A stretch of 64,000 bases of DNA from Bacillus sp. 1780r2a1 (GTDB lineage Bacteria; Bacillota; Bacilli; Bacillales; Bacillaceae_H): NCBI GenBank assembly GCA_024134725.1, contig CP099863.1:2973258-3037257 (forward strand), given 5' to 3'. Position 1 is the first letter of the stretch; every line of letters starts with the position of its first letter. The translations under genes were made by a program, and so were the position numbers. This document shows positions 33,738 to 42,232 of the stretch, piece by piece. Below the pieces are notes generated by a model, which was not told the DNA's origin, ran no database searches, and saw only the letters and a list, made by a program, of their open reading frames with translations.

Positions 33738-35033
33738 TTAAACTGGAGGTGTATATAGTCCAAGTAACACCAATATGTTTCCAACAATGCCCACTGCAAT
33801 AGCTCCCAATGGTCCCACTGCCATTCGGACAATGGGGCGTCCAGCAATCTCATTCAGCAGATAGAAACCTGCAATAACAAAAAAACCAAATCCAGGAACA
33901 ATGGCATTTGCTGCGTTTGCTCCACCAATAAGCAACGCAACCTCCAAAACCCTTGTCATTGCCGTACGAATGTTTTCACCTGATGACCTAATACCAGGGA
34001 AGCGATCTAAGAACTTAGCCATTTTGGTCAACAATTGAATTTCTAAAAAGACGATAACCGCCCCCAAAATTGCGGCAATATATGGATTTGGGGAAAGAAT
34101 ACCAGCTCCAAAGACGAAAGTGAAACCAGCTGGACCGTATACTCCTGTTGCAATAGCTGTACTAGCAATTAAAGGAACGAATCCAACAGCCTTAGCTAAT
34201 GCTGCAATTCCACCTTCAGTGACTTTGCCTTCAGATAATAAATTTAATGAAATTGGATCTCCCGCCATTAATAAAAGATTGGTAGAGGTGGCAATCAGTG
34301 CACCACTTATCATAACAAGCCATGATGATTTTTTAATACGATTCACGCGATCAACAAATAGAGTAGCCAGTTTTGATAAGTTTTGCTCTTCTGACTTTTC
34401 TCTCATTGCATAAATCACTAGGAAGGTCATTCCCACAATAAGAGCAATTCCCTCAGGACTTAATACAACGGTAGAATCACCAATTTTAATTAGTTGTTCA
34501 GTATTTGAAAAAACAATTAATTGGCGAGCAATGGCTGAAACGATAAATGTTAGAATTCCTTTTTTTACACTAAACTGAAGAGCTACTGCAATAGCTGGAA
34601 ACACCATAAAAGAAACAACAACAGGTTCACCGACCTTGTTAAACCCATTGACGAAATTTAGTGGTAATGCTTCGAATGCGTTCACTACGGCTTGAAGTCC
34701 TAAATAAACACCAGCACCGTATAAACCTCCAATCAAACCTGCTGTAGCAGTTGACAGTTTCCCTCGTTTAAAGGTTAAACCAATAATGTCAGTGCCAAGC
34801 AAAATACTATGAATGAGCAAAATGCTTCCTGCAATGGAAATTGGAATTCCAAAGCCGATTACCAGTCCAAAACTCATAGCAAACGCCGTGATTGAAAGTT
34901 CTTTACGTGACATTCGCCCTTCCAAATTTTCTGGTATAATAGGTCTTAATCCATCATTAAACACGGCAATTCCTAAATTCGCCATAATCGCCGTGATTAC
35001 ACCTATACTAATGACTAATACAACTTCTAACAC
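33738..35033 (-). CDS. yhfT: YhfT, multi-spanning membrane protein (putative transporter)
   Basis: The 431-residue protein has about eleven or twelve TM segments: LEVVLVISIGVITAIMANLGIAVFNDGLRPIIPE at the start, GLIGGLYGAGVYLGLQ, PLIASTAIATGVYGPAGFTFVFGAGILSPNPYIAAILG and FGFFVIAGFYLLNEIAGRPIVRMAVGPLGAIAVG. It matches YhfT of E. coli in length. The sequence is transporter-like but belongs to no studied carrier family. It probably imports the operon substrate. GTG 35033 has GGGAGGGG upstream. Confidence 0.88.
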   Translation of the reverse strand: MLEVVLVISIGVITAIMANLGIAVFNDGLRPIIPENLEGRMSRKELSITAFAMSFGLVIGFGIPISIAGSILLIHSILLGTDIIGLTFKRGKLSTATAGLIGGLYGAGVYLGLQAVVNAFEALPLNFVNGFNKVGEPVVVSFMVFPAIAVALQFSVKKGILTFIVSAIARQLIVFSNTEQLIKIGDSTVVLSPEGIALIVGMTFLVIYAMREKSEEQNLSKLATLFVDRVNRIKKSSWLVMISGALIATSTNLLLMAGDPISLNLLSEGKVTEGGIAALAKAVGFVPLIASTAIATGVYGPAGFTFVFGAGILSPNPYIAAILGAVIVFLEIQLLTKMAKFLDRFPGIRSSGENIRTAMTRVLEVALLIGGANAANAIVPGFGFFVIAGFYLLNEIAGRPIVRMAVGPLGAIAVGIVGNILVLLGLYTPPV

Positions 35034-35081
35034 GGAATTCCCCTCCCTAACATTGCATACTAAAACCCTTTATGTATAAGA

Positions 35082-35441
35082 TCATCTAGATAATAATGCT
35101 TCAATCAAAAGTTGTACTGCTTTTTCTTTATGATCCCCGGTAAAACCAAACGCTTTTGCTCCTTGGCTCACTGCTTCTTCTACTTTTTCTTTTACTGGTG
35201 GTTTTCCTGGCATTGAAACCGTTACACATTTTGGCTTTCCTAACAGTGTAATTGCCATCGCTAAAGCTCCTCCCCCACCAGTGTGACAAGCTCCAAAGTA
35301 ATAATCAGCTCCTCCACTTGTCATCATCATCGCTGCATCTAAATCTGATTTCACAACTGTCTCTACCTTGTCGCCAGCATGTTGTTTGACTAAAGCTTCA
35401 ATTTCACTTTTCTCTACTTGTCCACCGATTACAATTTTCAT
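35082..35441 (-). CDS. yhfU: YhfU, DUF2620 protein
   Basis: The 119-residue protein starts MKIVIGGQVEKSEIEALVKQ. It contains AMMMTSGGADYYFGACHTGGGGALAMAITLLGK and KAFGFTGDHKEKAVQLLIEALL. The glycine-rich HTGGGGAL segment is the DUF2620 signature. It has no TM segment and is probably a soluble partner of the YhfT membrane protein, since the two always sit together in yhf operons; this link is inference. AGAGGGAG precedes the ATG. Confidence 0.85.
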   Translation of the reverse strand: MKIVIGGQVEKSEIEALVKQHAGDKVETVVKSDLDAAMMMTSGGADYYFGACHTGGGGALAMAITLLGKPKCVTVSMPGKPPVKEKVEEAVSQGAKAFGFTGDHKEKAVQLLIEALLSR

Positions 35442-35483
35442 ATTAAAAACTCCCTCTTTTTTTGAAATAAATTTATACTCTTA

Positions 35484-35825
35484 TTAATTTAAAACGCTTC
35501 CAAAATGCATTAACAAAAAATTTTCCTCTTCTTGCGGTAATCTCTCATTTAAAATACTTTCCACCCATTCAACATTTGATTGTGCTTGAGAGAAACAGGA
35601 GGACCGGCGTATTTCATCCATTACCACTTCTGGTGGTGCAGATAGTTTTTCATTTCGTTCAATTCTTGTGATTGCCATGGCTAAATGGGTAATAAGCATC
35701 ACATACTTTTCTTCGTTATCCTCATTTACAAACTGTTTAATTGTTTCCTCGCAAACCATTTTGGCACGGTCTGTAATCGTACCTGTTGAATGCAATAACT
35801 CTAAACGTTCATTCAATAAGCTCAT
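35484..35825 (-). CDS. yhfY: YhfY, single PRD-domain protein
   Basis: The 113-residue protein consists of one PTS regulation domain (PRD). YVMLITHLAMAITRIERNEKLSAPPEVVMDEI contains the conserved histidine (THLAMAI), and VESILNERLPQEEENFLLMHFGSVL closes the domain. PRDs are normally phosphorylated by PTS proteins to tune regulators, and here the domain stands free, without HTH. It may modulate YhfZ or YhfT; this is inference. TGGAGGGA precedes the ATG. A YhfZ-type operator lies upstream. Confidence 0.85.
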   Translation of the reverse strand: MSLLNERLELLHSTGTITDRAKMVCEETIKQFVNEDNEEKYVMLITHLAMAITRIERNEKLSAPPEVVMDEIRRSSCFSQAQSNVEWVESILNERLPQEEENFLLMHFGSVLN

Positions 35826-35857
35826 TCTGTCCCTCCAATATTAGTTCCATTAATTAG

Positions 35858-35891
35858 AAAACCAATATACAATTTATTGTATTTTGGTTTT
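35858..35891. promoter_or_regulatory. Operator 2, between yhfZ and yhfY
   Basis: CAATATAC, 8 bases, GTATTTTG, inside the larger palindrome AAAACCAA...TTGGTTTT. It has the same half-sites and spacing as the operator upstream of yhfZ, and suggests a second regulated promoter for yhfY and the downstream genes. Confidence 0.75.
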
Positions 35892-35898
35892 AAAAAAA

Positions 35899-36825
35899 TT
35901 AGTATCTTGGAATAAAATTCCCTTCCTCAACAAGGGATTGGATTTTCACAATTTTTTCTTTAGAAAGAAGACTTAAAATGTATTCCATTTTCTTGTTCTC
36001 TTTTTGTATTAAACAAACAGCTTGACTCATTTCTTTTTCATATTGTATAGCTTTTGCTGAAGATAAAGGTTGAGTGTGGAAATGATTCTTATCTATTTCA
36101 TCTATACTCCATATGGTAGCATCAATATTATTTGCACTTAGATGTGGTAACAAATGCATATAATTAAGCTTCACATACTCTACTTTTTTCTCTTCTGTTT
36201 CTGCATTCGTCAGCGTTACTTGGTCGGTTGAACAATCATCAATTCCAATTTTCATACCATCAGTAATTGTTGTTTTCGATGGATCTGAAAAAATAATGGC
36301 GTGATTGGATACATACGTCTGAACACCAAAATCCAAAGCGACTGAAAGCTCTGATCTATTCTTTAATTCTTCTAATGCAGAAAACCTTGAAACAAGTGCT
36401 AAATCATACCTTCCCTCCTTCAAACCATTCAGGCGAAGTTTGTCCCCTATCATAAATGCTATGTTAAAAGAGAGATTTAATTGTTCAAACTCATAAGTAA
36501 GACCTGTGGCAAGCCCCTCGTATTTCTTTGAATAGGGAAGTGGCATTACCGCTGTAACTTGACTTATTCCGGAGTAATTTAAAAGGTTATTTATATTTTT
36601 CCTCTTTAAAAATGTCCCTAGGTGTCCTCGCGATTCGAGTTTTATACAATCTAAATCTTCTAATTTTTTTAATATCGTTTGAATGGTTCCGCGGCCTACA
36701 TTAAATTCACTGGAAAGATCACCAACCCTTGGTATCCTTTCACCAATTTCAATAAATAAAAGTGCTTCCGCAATTTTTTGCATGATAATTCCACTTTTCA
36801 AATACAAATTTTCATTTCTATCCAA
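35899..36825 (-). CDS. yhfZ: YhfZ-family transcriptional regulator
   Basis: The ~308-residue protein has an N-terminal winged HTH of the GntR/YhfZ type (IGERIPRVGDLSSEFNVGRGTIQTILKKLEDLDCIKLESRGHLGTFL, residues ~25-75). A C-terminal periplasmic-binding-protein-like effector domain follows (SQVTAVMPLPYSKKYEGLATGLTYEFEQL..., ...IGIDDCSTDQVTLT). It matches YhfZ of E. coli. TTG 36825 is preferred because AGGTGA ends 5 bases upstream; GTG 36834 lies within that site. Two copies of a CAATATAC-N8-GTATATTG palindrome flank the gene, pointing to autoregulation and control of the operon. Confidence 0.85.
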   Translation of the reverse strand: MDRNENLYLKSGIIMQKIAEALLFIEIGERIPRVGDLSSEFNVGRGTIQTILKKLEDLDCIKLESRGHLGTFLKRKNINNLLNYSGISQVTAVMPLPYSKKYEGLATGLTYEFEQLNLSFNIAFMIGDKLRLNGLKEGRYDLALVSRFSALEELKNRSELSVALDFGVQTYVSNHAIIFSDPSKTTITDGMKIGIDDCSTDQVTLTNAETEEKKVEYVKLNYMHLLPHLSANNIDATIWSIDEIDKNHFHTQPLSSAKAIQYEKEMSQAVCLIQKENKKMEYILSLLSKEKIVKIQSLVEEGNFIPRY

Positions 36826-36841
36826 TTTATTCACCTAATTT

Positions 36842-36865
36842 CAATATACAGTATTTTGTATATTG
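36842..36865. promoter_or_regulatory. Operator 1 upstream of yhfZ
   Basis: CAATATAC (36842-36849), 8 bases, GTATATTG (36858-36865) form a perfect palindrome 17 bases before the yhfZ start codon. Confidence 0.78.
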
Positions 36866-37093
36866 GTAATATATCATTATTATTAAGCGCTTACAATAGT
36901 TATTTTCTTAAATATCTGAAAAAAATAAATATTGTCCGTACTTATATAACGAACATATTTTTAGACAAAAGTTTTTTTAAAACAAGTGAATATTTATATA
37001 TTAATAAATTAGTCTATTTATAATTACTCACGTTAAAAACATTTACAAGAGTAAACAGAGGAATATATATCGTCTGTTTTAGAAAGTTAAAAA

Positions 37094-37112
37094 TTTTGGT
37101 CCGATTTTGGTC
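37094..37112 (+). repeat. Paired direct repeat TTTTGGTC, left of att-like copy B
   Basis: TTTTGGTC, CGA, TTTTGGTC: 8-bp repeats with an 11-bp period, 75 bp from the glnA-end core. The geometry is like arm-type sites of tyrosine recombinases. Confidence 0.6.
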
Positions 37113-37186
37113 GTAAACATTTCAGTACATCAAATTAAGTTTGCGGCCAAAATGAAAAAACTGACACCAGTAGTGTCAAGGAATTC

Positions 37187-37249
37187 ACCAATTAATATTG
37201 GCTCATATATTGCTCGAGTTCCCATGGGTGAACCTGTGTGCGGAACAAG
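37187..37249 (-). repeat. Copy B of the glnA 3' end (best preserved)
   Basis: The minus strand reads [17 protein letters not shown]-stop, against [17 protein letters not shown]-stop in glnA (two substitutions in 17). About 56 of 60 bases match by eye, and a GACAC/GTGTC hairpin (37161-37179) sits just after the stop, as a terminator does after glnA. Confidence 0.92.
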
Positions 37250-37361
37250 TTTTATTTCACCAAATACGTTTATAAATAGCCTTTATCCCTCTATTTAACA
37301 AAATCTCTTAATGACTTTGAGAAATTACATTTCACAAATTAGTGCTAGTTTTCCCAAAGGT

Positions 37362-37380
37362 TGTGGTCAAAATGTGGTCA
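37362..37380 (+). repeat. Paired direct repeat TGTGGTCA, right of copy B
   Basis: TGTGGTCA, AAA, TGTGGTCA, 116 bp from the end of the core. Identical to 42403-42421 and nearly identical to 43859-43877. Confidence 0.8.
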
Positions 37381-37518
37381 CTTAAAGTTAATTATTTATT
37401 AATTGCGCAGCGATTAATGATAACCTGTTAATCAGGAACCTCTAAAAAAATGATTTAGATCAGTTTCAACTTGAACTTTTATATCAATAAGTGAATAACC
37501 AGTTAAATACTTCTTAGC

Positions 37519-37667
37519 AACAGATTTTCGCCAAAAATAGACTTTGTAAACATAAGTTACTGAACGCTCAGTTCAACCTTTTCCTACCTGCAAAATTTCT
37601 GTTATTGTGGTGACTATAACAAATATCAACATTTATCTTTAACAGACTCATTAACATAAAACGTATT
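37519..37667 (+). repeat. ~150-bp direct repeat, copy 1
   Basis: Matches 39491-39638 at about nine of ten bases by eye. It includes an identical stretch beginning TAGACTTTGTAAACATAAGT and the palindromic ACTGAACGCTCAGTTCA. The two copies flank the GNAT gene and about 900 bases of AT-rich DNA. Confidence 0.85.
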
Positions 37668-37763
37668 CGTGGAAGTGACTGATATCAGTGTTTTATTTTT
37701 TCTATGGGCGTTTTCTCACCTTAATTGTATTACGTTCATTATTTTACATAAAATAGATATAAA

Positions 37764-38612
37764 TTATAACACTTTTTCCATTTCATATTGTTCAACATGT
37801 ACGTTAAGACCTATTCTTTTTAGAAATTGTATAGATTTTATATCTCGTTTATCGACGTTATTAATGGAGATGACTGAATGGCGCTTCCCAATCCAATGAA
37901 ACAAAGAATGACCAAGACCTTGGTTTCTTCTTTCTTTAAGAATACTAAATTGGAGAACGTTTCCCTGCTTTGAATTAATTACAGCATATCCATAAACGGC
38001 ATCTTGTTTTCCTATCGTGATGACATCATATAAATGTGGATTGCGTAATATAGCTTGAACAGATTGTTCCCAAGAGGGGGAAAAATTCCAAAAAGAATGT
38101 GCCATAGTCCAATCAAATTTATTTGGACTAACAGTGTTTATACATACCTTTTTATGAATAGTCATGGGTTTAAGGTCGATACTACCTTTAAAACAAACAA
38201 GCTCTCGCTTTATTTCAAACCCTAAATTGCTATAAGCCTTAATAGCTTTTTCATTGGTTTGGATAACTTCTAATAAGCATTTTTGAACATTATGTTGTTT
38301 AAGTATAGGAATAGCATGGTTGTAAATTTGTGCTACAAGACGCTCACCTCTATATTTGGGAATGACTCCTGTACCGATATCAAAAGCTATTTTCCTATCA
38401 TTGTGTTCTTCAATTCCATGCATAATAAAGGCTACCTGTTCATCTTTACTAAACGCACCAAATGATAAGTTGTATTGAATCCCTGCACCTGTAAATCTTT
38501 CAGCTAAATAATCGGCAGATACTTTAAACGGAATTACATAATCAGAGAAGGCGTCATTAAAGCAAGTTGTGAATTCTTGTAAATTTATGTTCTCAAGACT
38601 TTTAATAATCAA
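37764..38612 (-). CDS. Two-domain GNAT acetyltransferase
   Basis: The 282-residue product has two GNAT-like halves. The first has IAFDIGTGVIPKYRGERLVAQIYNHAIPILKQ and CLLEVIQTNEKAIKAYSNLGFEIKREL (acetyl-CoA loop and following strand/helix). The second has GNVLQFSILKERRNQGLGHSLFHWIGKRHSVISINNVDKRDIKSIQFLKRIGL. Substrate is unknown. TTG 38612 is the likely start (AAGAGGTG 6 bases upstream); GTG 38621 overlaps that site. It is placed between two copies of a 150-bp direct repeat, suggesting it arrived as a unit. Confidence 0.82.
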   Translation of the reverse strand: MIIKSLENINLQEFTTCFNDAFSDYVIPFKVSADYLAERFTGAGIQYNLSFGAFSKDEQVAFIMHGIEEHNDRKIAFDIGTGVIPKYRGERLVAQIYNHAIPILKQHNVQKCLLEVIQTNEKAIKAYSNLGFEIKRELVCFKGSIDLKPMTIHKKVCINTVSPNKFDWTMAHSFWNFSPSWEQSVQAILRNPHLYDVITIGKQDAVYGYAVINSKQGNVLQFSILKERRNQGLGHSLFHWIGKRHSVISINNVDKRDIKSIQFLKRIGLNVHVEQYEMEKVL

Positions 38613-38764
38613 TTTAATCACCTCTTAATATTTCCATCCAATTCTATTACTTTTAAAGTATAAGCTTACTATACTTGTATGTATATCATATACACAAGAA
38701 TTTTACATAATCACTCTTTCGGTATACCTGCTAAAAGAGAACCCCTATTGAGAAAAGGATTCTG

Positions 38765-38944
38765 ATGAATTCCTTGTTTCTGTTTTGTGCAGCTTTTTAT
38801 ACATCCTTGATATATCAGCGTTTTATCTTATTAGAAGTAACAGCTTTAAAAAGTAGGGAAAATTACTGTATTTCTAACGAACATTGTTCAGCATATCAAG
38901 AAAAACAAAAATCAACTTTAAGATTTAACATAGCCATGGATTAA
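38765..38944 (+). CDS. Possible 59-residue small protein with hydrophobic N-terminus
   Basis: ATG 38765 has AAAAGGA 5-6 bases upstream. The product has an N-terminal hydrophobic stretch (NSLFLFCAAFYTSLIYQRFILL), then a polar tail with two Cys (NYCISNEHCSAYQEK). No family was recognised. Size and region (decayed, AT-rich) make a chance ORF possible. Confidence 0.25.
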   Translation: MNSLFLFCAAFYTSLIYQRFILLEVTALKSRENYCISNEHCSAYQEKQKSTLRFNIAMD

Positions 38945-39907
38945 GAAATATATGAAAGCTATATGAACATCTCCGGTTTTGTTATAAAATAGCTAACTAT
39001 ATGTTTATTCTAGAGTGTATTGATTTTTAATGTTGATAAATTGGTATAAATTTAAGGGGATTATTTCCAGGCATAATCCCCCCATTAGGCCATATTTAAT
39101 CTCCTGCAATGTGAATTAACCATACTTTTGAGTGAGATATTTTAGAGATAAATTCTTAATAATCATTTTGTTCATGACTCGGTAAATTGCTTTGATATTA
39201 GTTTAAATCTGATATTAACTGTCTTATCTTACCACCTAAAAATATTTCATCTGTTAAATAATAATCACTTAATTTTCTAAGTTCCAAGTAGCTTCTCCAT
39301 AACACATTTGTACTAAATATTGAATTATGAAGACTTTAGGAGATTTCAAAAATCTGATTTTTTTGTCTATTATGGTTATATAAAACAACATTAAAACCCA
39401 AAAAGTTACACCTCTATCATACTTTTTCTAAATCTTTTTAGAGCGTTTAAAATTTCGACAAGCGTAATCAAAGTAAACCCTATAATTTTAACAGATTTTC
39501 GCAAAAAATAGACTTTGTAAACATAAGTTACTGAACGCTCAGTTCAACCTTTTCCTACCTACAAAATTTCTGTCATTATGATGAATATAATAAATATTAA
39601 CATTTACCTTTAACAGTTTCATTACCATAAAACGTATTATAGATACTCATCACCTACATATTAATTTTTTATAGCTTTTTTCTTCTTAATCTAACTTAAG
39701 TAACGGTTGTCTTTAGGTACGTTATGATACTTCCCCATGCGCTCCTCTGCAATTTTTTCTCTCATACTTTAGGCTTTAGGAGCGAAACAGCTGATTGAAT
39801 CTATCAGACATAGATTGGTAATTTAGCAGGGTATTAATTGTATTTAATAGTATATCATGTTATATTTTACCTGTTGTTAAAAATGAGAAACTTTAGGAAG
39901 TTTTCAT
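38945..39907. other. Long AT-rich region without genes
   Basis: Nearly 1 kb with no credible ORF. The second copy of the 150-bp repeat lies at 39491-39638. The rest looks like decayed DNA. Confidence 0.5.
39491..39638 (+). repeat. ~150-bp direct repeat, copy 2
   Basis: See copy 1 at 37519-37667. Same orientation, ~1.97 kb apart. Confidence 0.85.
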
Positions 39908-40515
39908 ATGAAACGAAGTGCTTTAAAATACGTTAATCCTGGTGTAGTTGCTGCTTTATTATCAACAACAATTTTACTTGGAGGTTTTAATGGAGCATCT
40001 CCAGAATTAGATATTTCTTCTCAAAGTTCACCTTTAGAAATGGTCATTCAAGACTCTGTAAAGAATATTGTTGATTCATATGTTAAAACTAAAGAGCAAA
40101 AATTTGTCTGAGAAAATAAAGATGAACTATTGAATAAACTAGGAGAAGAAGATTTTAATATTGTCGTTAGATAAATAGAGGAAACAAATAAATTCCTTGG
40201 AGAATTAGATTCTTCTGAATTGAATGTAGAAGGTAATACATTTACAGGTGATCTTCTGATGGTGAATTTTCTATCATGACAAAGGATGTAACGAAGATTC
40301 AAGTTTATTGGAGTTATGCTCGTGTGTATTTATTTGCTACTACCTTGAGTAATTTAGGAGTCAGCCTAAGCTTATCTGGTATTTGGATTCCTCATGCTGT
40401 TGCTTCAAAAGTAGCAGGATCATTAGGTGTAATTATTGGCCTTAATACTAAAGATAGGATTTGGTTTGATTATAATTTCTATACAGGAGTTATAGGTAAA
40501 AAAGGAAAACAATAA
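39908..40515 (+). pseudogene. Secreted bacteriocin-like protein, broken by two stops and a frameshift
   Basis: ATG 39908 (AGGAAG upstream) begins KRSALKYVNPGVVAALLSTTILLGG, a signal-like start. The frame meets TGA (40109-40111) and TAA, and shifts near 40255 into SIMTKDVTKIQVYWSYARVYLFATTLSNLGVSLSLSGIWIPHAVASKVAGSLGVIIGLNTKDRIWFDYN. The conserved feel of the C-terminal part (basic, Trp/Tyr strand, hydrophobic glycine-rich helix pair, WFDYN end) resembles small secreted bacteriocin-like proteins of Firmicutes; that is an inference by layout. A 50-residue two-helix protein follows, as an immunity gene would. Confidence 0.55.
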
Positions 40516-40534
40516 AGATAGGTGATGTTAATAC

Positions 40535-40687
40535 ATGAGCAAAAGAGCAAGAATAATTTTAATAAATTGTATAGCTAGCATTATAATTTTAATTTCTCTT
40601 TTATTTAAATCTATAACATGGTTTATTGTAGGTGTATTATTTGCGTATGTTTTCCAATATGCTGCAAATAAATATTGGAATCGATAA
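40535..40687 (+). CDS. 50-residue two-helix membrane protein, possible immunity protein
   Basis: ATG 40535 with AGGTGA upstream. The product SKRARIILINCIASIIILISLLFKSITWFIVGVLFAYVFQYAANKYWNR has a basic start, two TM helices and a basic end. It lies 19 bases after the broken bacteriocin-like gene. Small two-TM proteins in this position are common immunity proteins; no sequence family was recognised. It is intact although its neighbour is not. Confidence 0.55.
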   Translation: MSKRARIILINCIASIIILISLLFKSITWFIVGVLFAYVFQYAANKYWNR

Positions 40688-41270
40688 AATCTCAACTATA
40701 AAGCAGATCAATAAATTGAAATTATATAGATATTTGCTTTTTTATACATAAAGGTGTTTTTGTCTCTAAGAAACGTTGTTAAATTTATAATGCATAAAAA
40801 GTTGCATATGTAATAAATATAAGGAGAAAAAGAACCCTTGATACACAAGGGTTCTTTTTCGTTGTAAGTTCTGCTAAAAGACTTTTGGTTTTTTTAGAAA
40901 TTAAATTCTTATTTATCTTCATCAATATTCTCAACCGTATTTTGTTGTAGAGAAAAGTACAAATGGTTCCCTATGTTAAAGCAGCAAAAGAATTGATAAG
41001 AGACTAAGTAAATCGTTAATCTCTTTCTTTAACCGCTAATATAAAATCTAGTTATCATAAAGCGAATTATAAGGAGTAACTTTTAACCTTTTCGAATTTT
41101 AAAACGTCCAAGTTATGTATTGAAGGTCTATTCTTTCTAAGATAATCACTTAAATAAAATACTCTCATAAGTTTATAGCACTTCCACCGTATCGATTATT
41201 ATTTCCCTTTGAATAATCAAGCATGCCATATCAAATAATAACTTTATAATGATAAGGAGTTGACTATACA
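40688..41270. other. Intergenic region with one terminator
   Basis: 583 bases. It has a strong terminator at 40827-40859; beyond it no gene is visible. Confidence 0.5.
40827..40859 (+). terminator. Terminator downstream of the bacteriocin-like unit
   Basis: AAAAAGAACCCTTG pairs perfectly with CAAGGGTTCTTTTT around ATACA. Confidence 0.88.
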
Positions 41271-41747
41271 TTGAATCCAAAACTTTTTGTGTCTCTTACT
41301 TTTATCATATCTTGGATAAGTATAAGATTTATACCTAAAGAGCAAGTAAAGAAATATACCCCTGTATCCATATTTACCTCCCTTATTGTTTCATTGACAT
41401 TCGTTATGGCTACTGACTTCGGTTGGTGGAAATTAAAAAAACCAATTATACCAGGACTTAAGTCTATCAACGTTTTTTATGTATTTGGCGCATTCTTTGT
41501 AGGTACAATTTGGATATTTAAATTAGTATATAGAATTGGTTTTGTTCCCTATTTAATCACGAATGCTCTAATTGATTCGTTTTTCGTTTACATAATTGTC
41601 CCTTTTGCAGAGAAAATTGGAGTTGGAAAGCGTTATACTTCAAAAACATTTATTTTAGGTCTTATGCTTTCTGCTTCATTAATTATTTATGGTTTCCAAA
41701 AATGGTATGAGGCTCCTTCAAATACAAAACCTTCTGTTTTAAGATGA
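41271..41747 (+). CDS. CBO0543-like multi-helix membrane protein
   Basis: TTG 41271 with AAGGAG upstream. The 158-residue product has four or five TM helices. It includes TFVMATDFGWWKLKKPIIPGLKSINVFYVFGAFFVGTIWIFKLVYRIGF and FVYIIVPFAEKIGVGKRYTSKTFILGLMLSASLIIYGFQKWYE. The layout, with an acidic-Trp loop after TM2, resembles the CBO0543 family of sporulating Firmicutes (unknown function). Medium confidence in the family; good confidence that it is a gene. Confidence 0.6.
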   Translation: MNPKLFVSLTFIISWISIRFIPKEQVKKYTPVSIFTSLIVSLTFVMATDFGWWKLKKPIIPGLKSINVFYVFGAFFVGTIWIFKLVYRIGFVPYLITNALIDSFFVYIIVPFAEKIGVGKRYTSKTFILGLMLSASLIIYGFQKWYEAPSNTKPSVLR

Positions 41748-41912
41748 AAGTTCTATATATATGATAAATGTTAATATAATGGCTCTTCTAGAAATGGCTA
41801 TAATAAAACGCTGTAGAAGAGAATGATATGTAAAGAATAAAGGTGGCTTATTATTAGGTGGAGGTGTAATCTTTCAAGGTCCGGAAATTAGCTTCCCACC
41901 ATCGATTTCCTG

Positions 41913-42107
41913 TTGGTCAGTTTACTTTACTTAACAATTATCGCCTCTTTTGATGCATGGTTATTTTATCTAAAGCTTGTCAAAAGAATTGGTGGGTCCA
42001 AAAGTCGATACATGGTCGCTATTTTTCCAGCTATAGCAGGAGTTGCTTCTGTAGCTATTAGCGAACTTAATCCATCTATTTATCTTTTAAATTGGATGTA
42101 TTTGTAG
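41913..42107 (+). CDS. Possible 64-residue membrane protein or fragment
   Basis: The frame VSLLYLTIIASFDAWLFYLKLVKRIGGSKSRYMVAIFPAIAGVASVAISELNPSIYLLNWMYL has two to three TM helices. No ribosome site stands before the TTG at 41913. A stop at 41889 closes the frame upstream, although an out-of-frame GGTGGAGGTG exists at 41859. It is likely the end of a truncated gene. Confidence 0.3.
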   Translation: MVSLLYLTIIASFDAWLFYLKLVKRIGGSKSRYMVAIFPAIAGVASVAISELNPSIYLLNWMYL

Positions 42108-42189
42108 TTGTCTGAGAACTAGAATTGCCTCGGTTTAAATTTATCCCTGTCCAAATTAGCTTTTTTGTAAATAAATATGGTAATACTCA

Positions 42190-42229
42190 AAAGCCTGAAA
42201 TGACTATAAATATTGTCATTTCAGGCTTT
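42190..42229. terminator. Hairpin of copy C, like the glnA terminator
   Basis: AAAGCCTGAAATGAC pairs perfectly with GTCATTTCAGGCTTT (15 bp). Same sequence type as the glnA terminator. Confidence 0.85.
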
Positions 42230-42232
42230 AAC

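Larger units (their letters stand above)
36866..37763. other. Gene-free junction region between yhfZ and the GNAT gene
   Basis: About 900 AT-rich bases with no real gene. It holds the best copy of the glnA 3' end (37187-37246), paired direct repeats on both sides (37094-37112 and 37362-37380) and the first copy of a ~150-bp direct repeat (37519-37667). Confidence 0.7.

Noticed and set aside
36778-37023. 81-residue ORF between yhfZ and copy B
   Set aside because: Its start overlaps yhfZ and its operator on the other strand; composition is AT-driven (Ile/Tyr/Asn/Phe) with no features.
37107-37298. ORF on the plus strand across the 37.2-kb junction
   Set aside because: It runs antisense through the glnA-end copy and the hairpin, and has no ribosome site. 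The minus-strand match to GlnA explains the sequence.
37519-39638. The 150-bp repeats as ends of an insertion sequence
   Set aside because: They are direct and not inverted, and no transposase lies between them.
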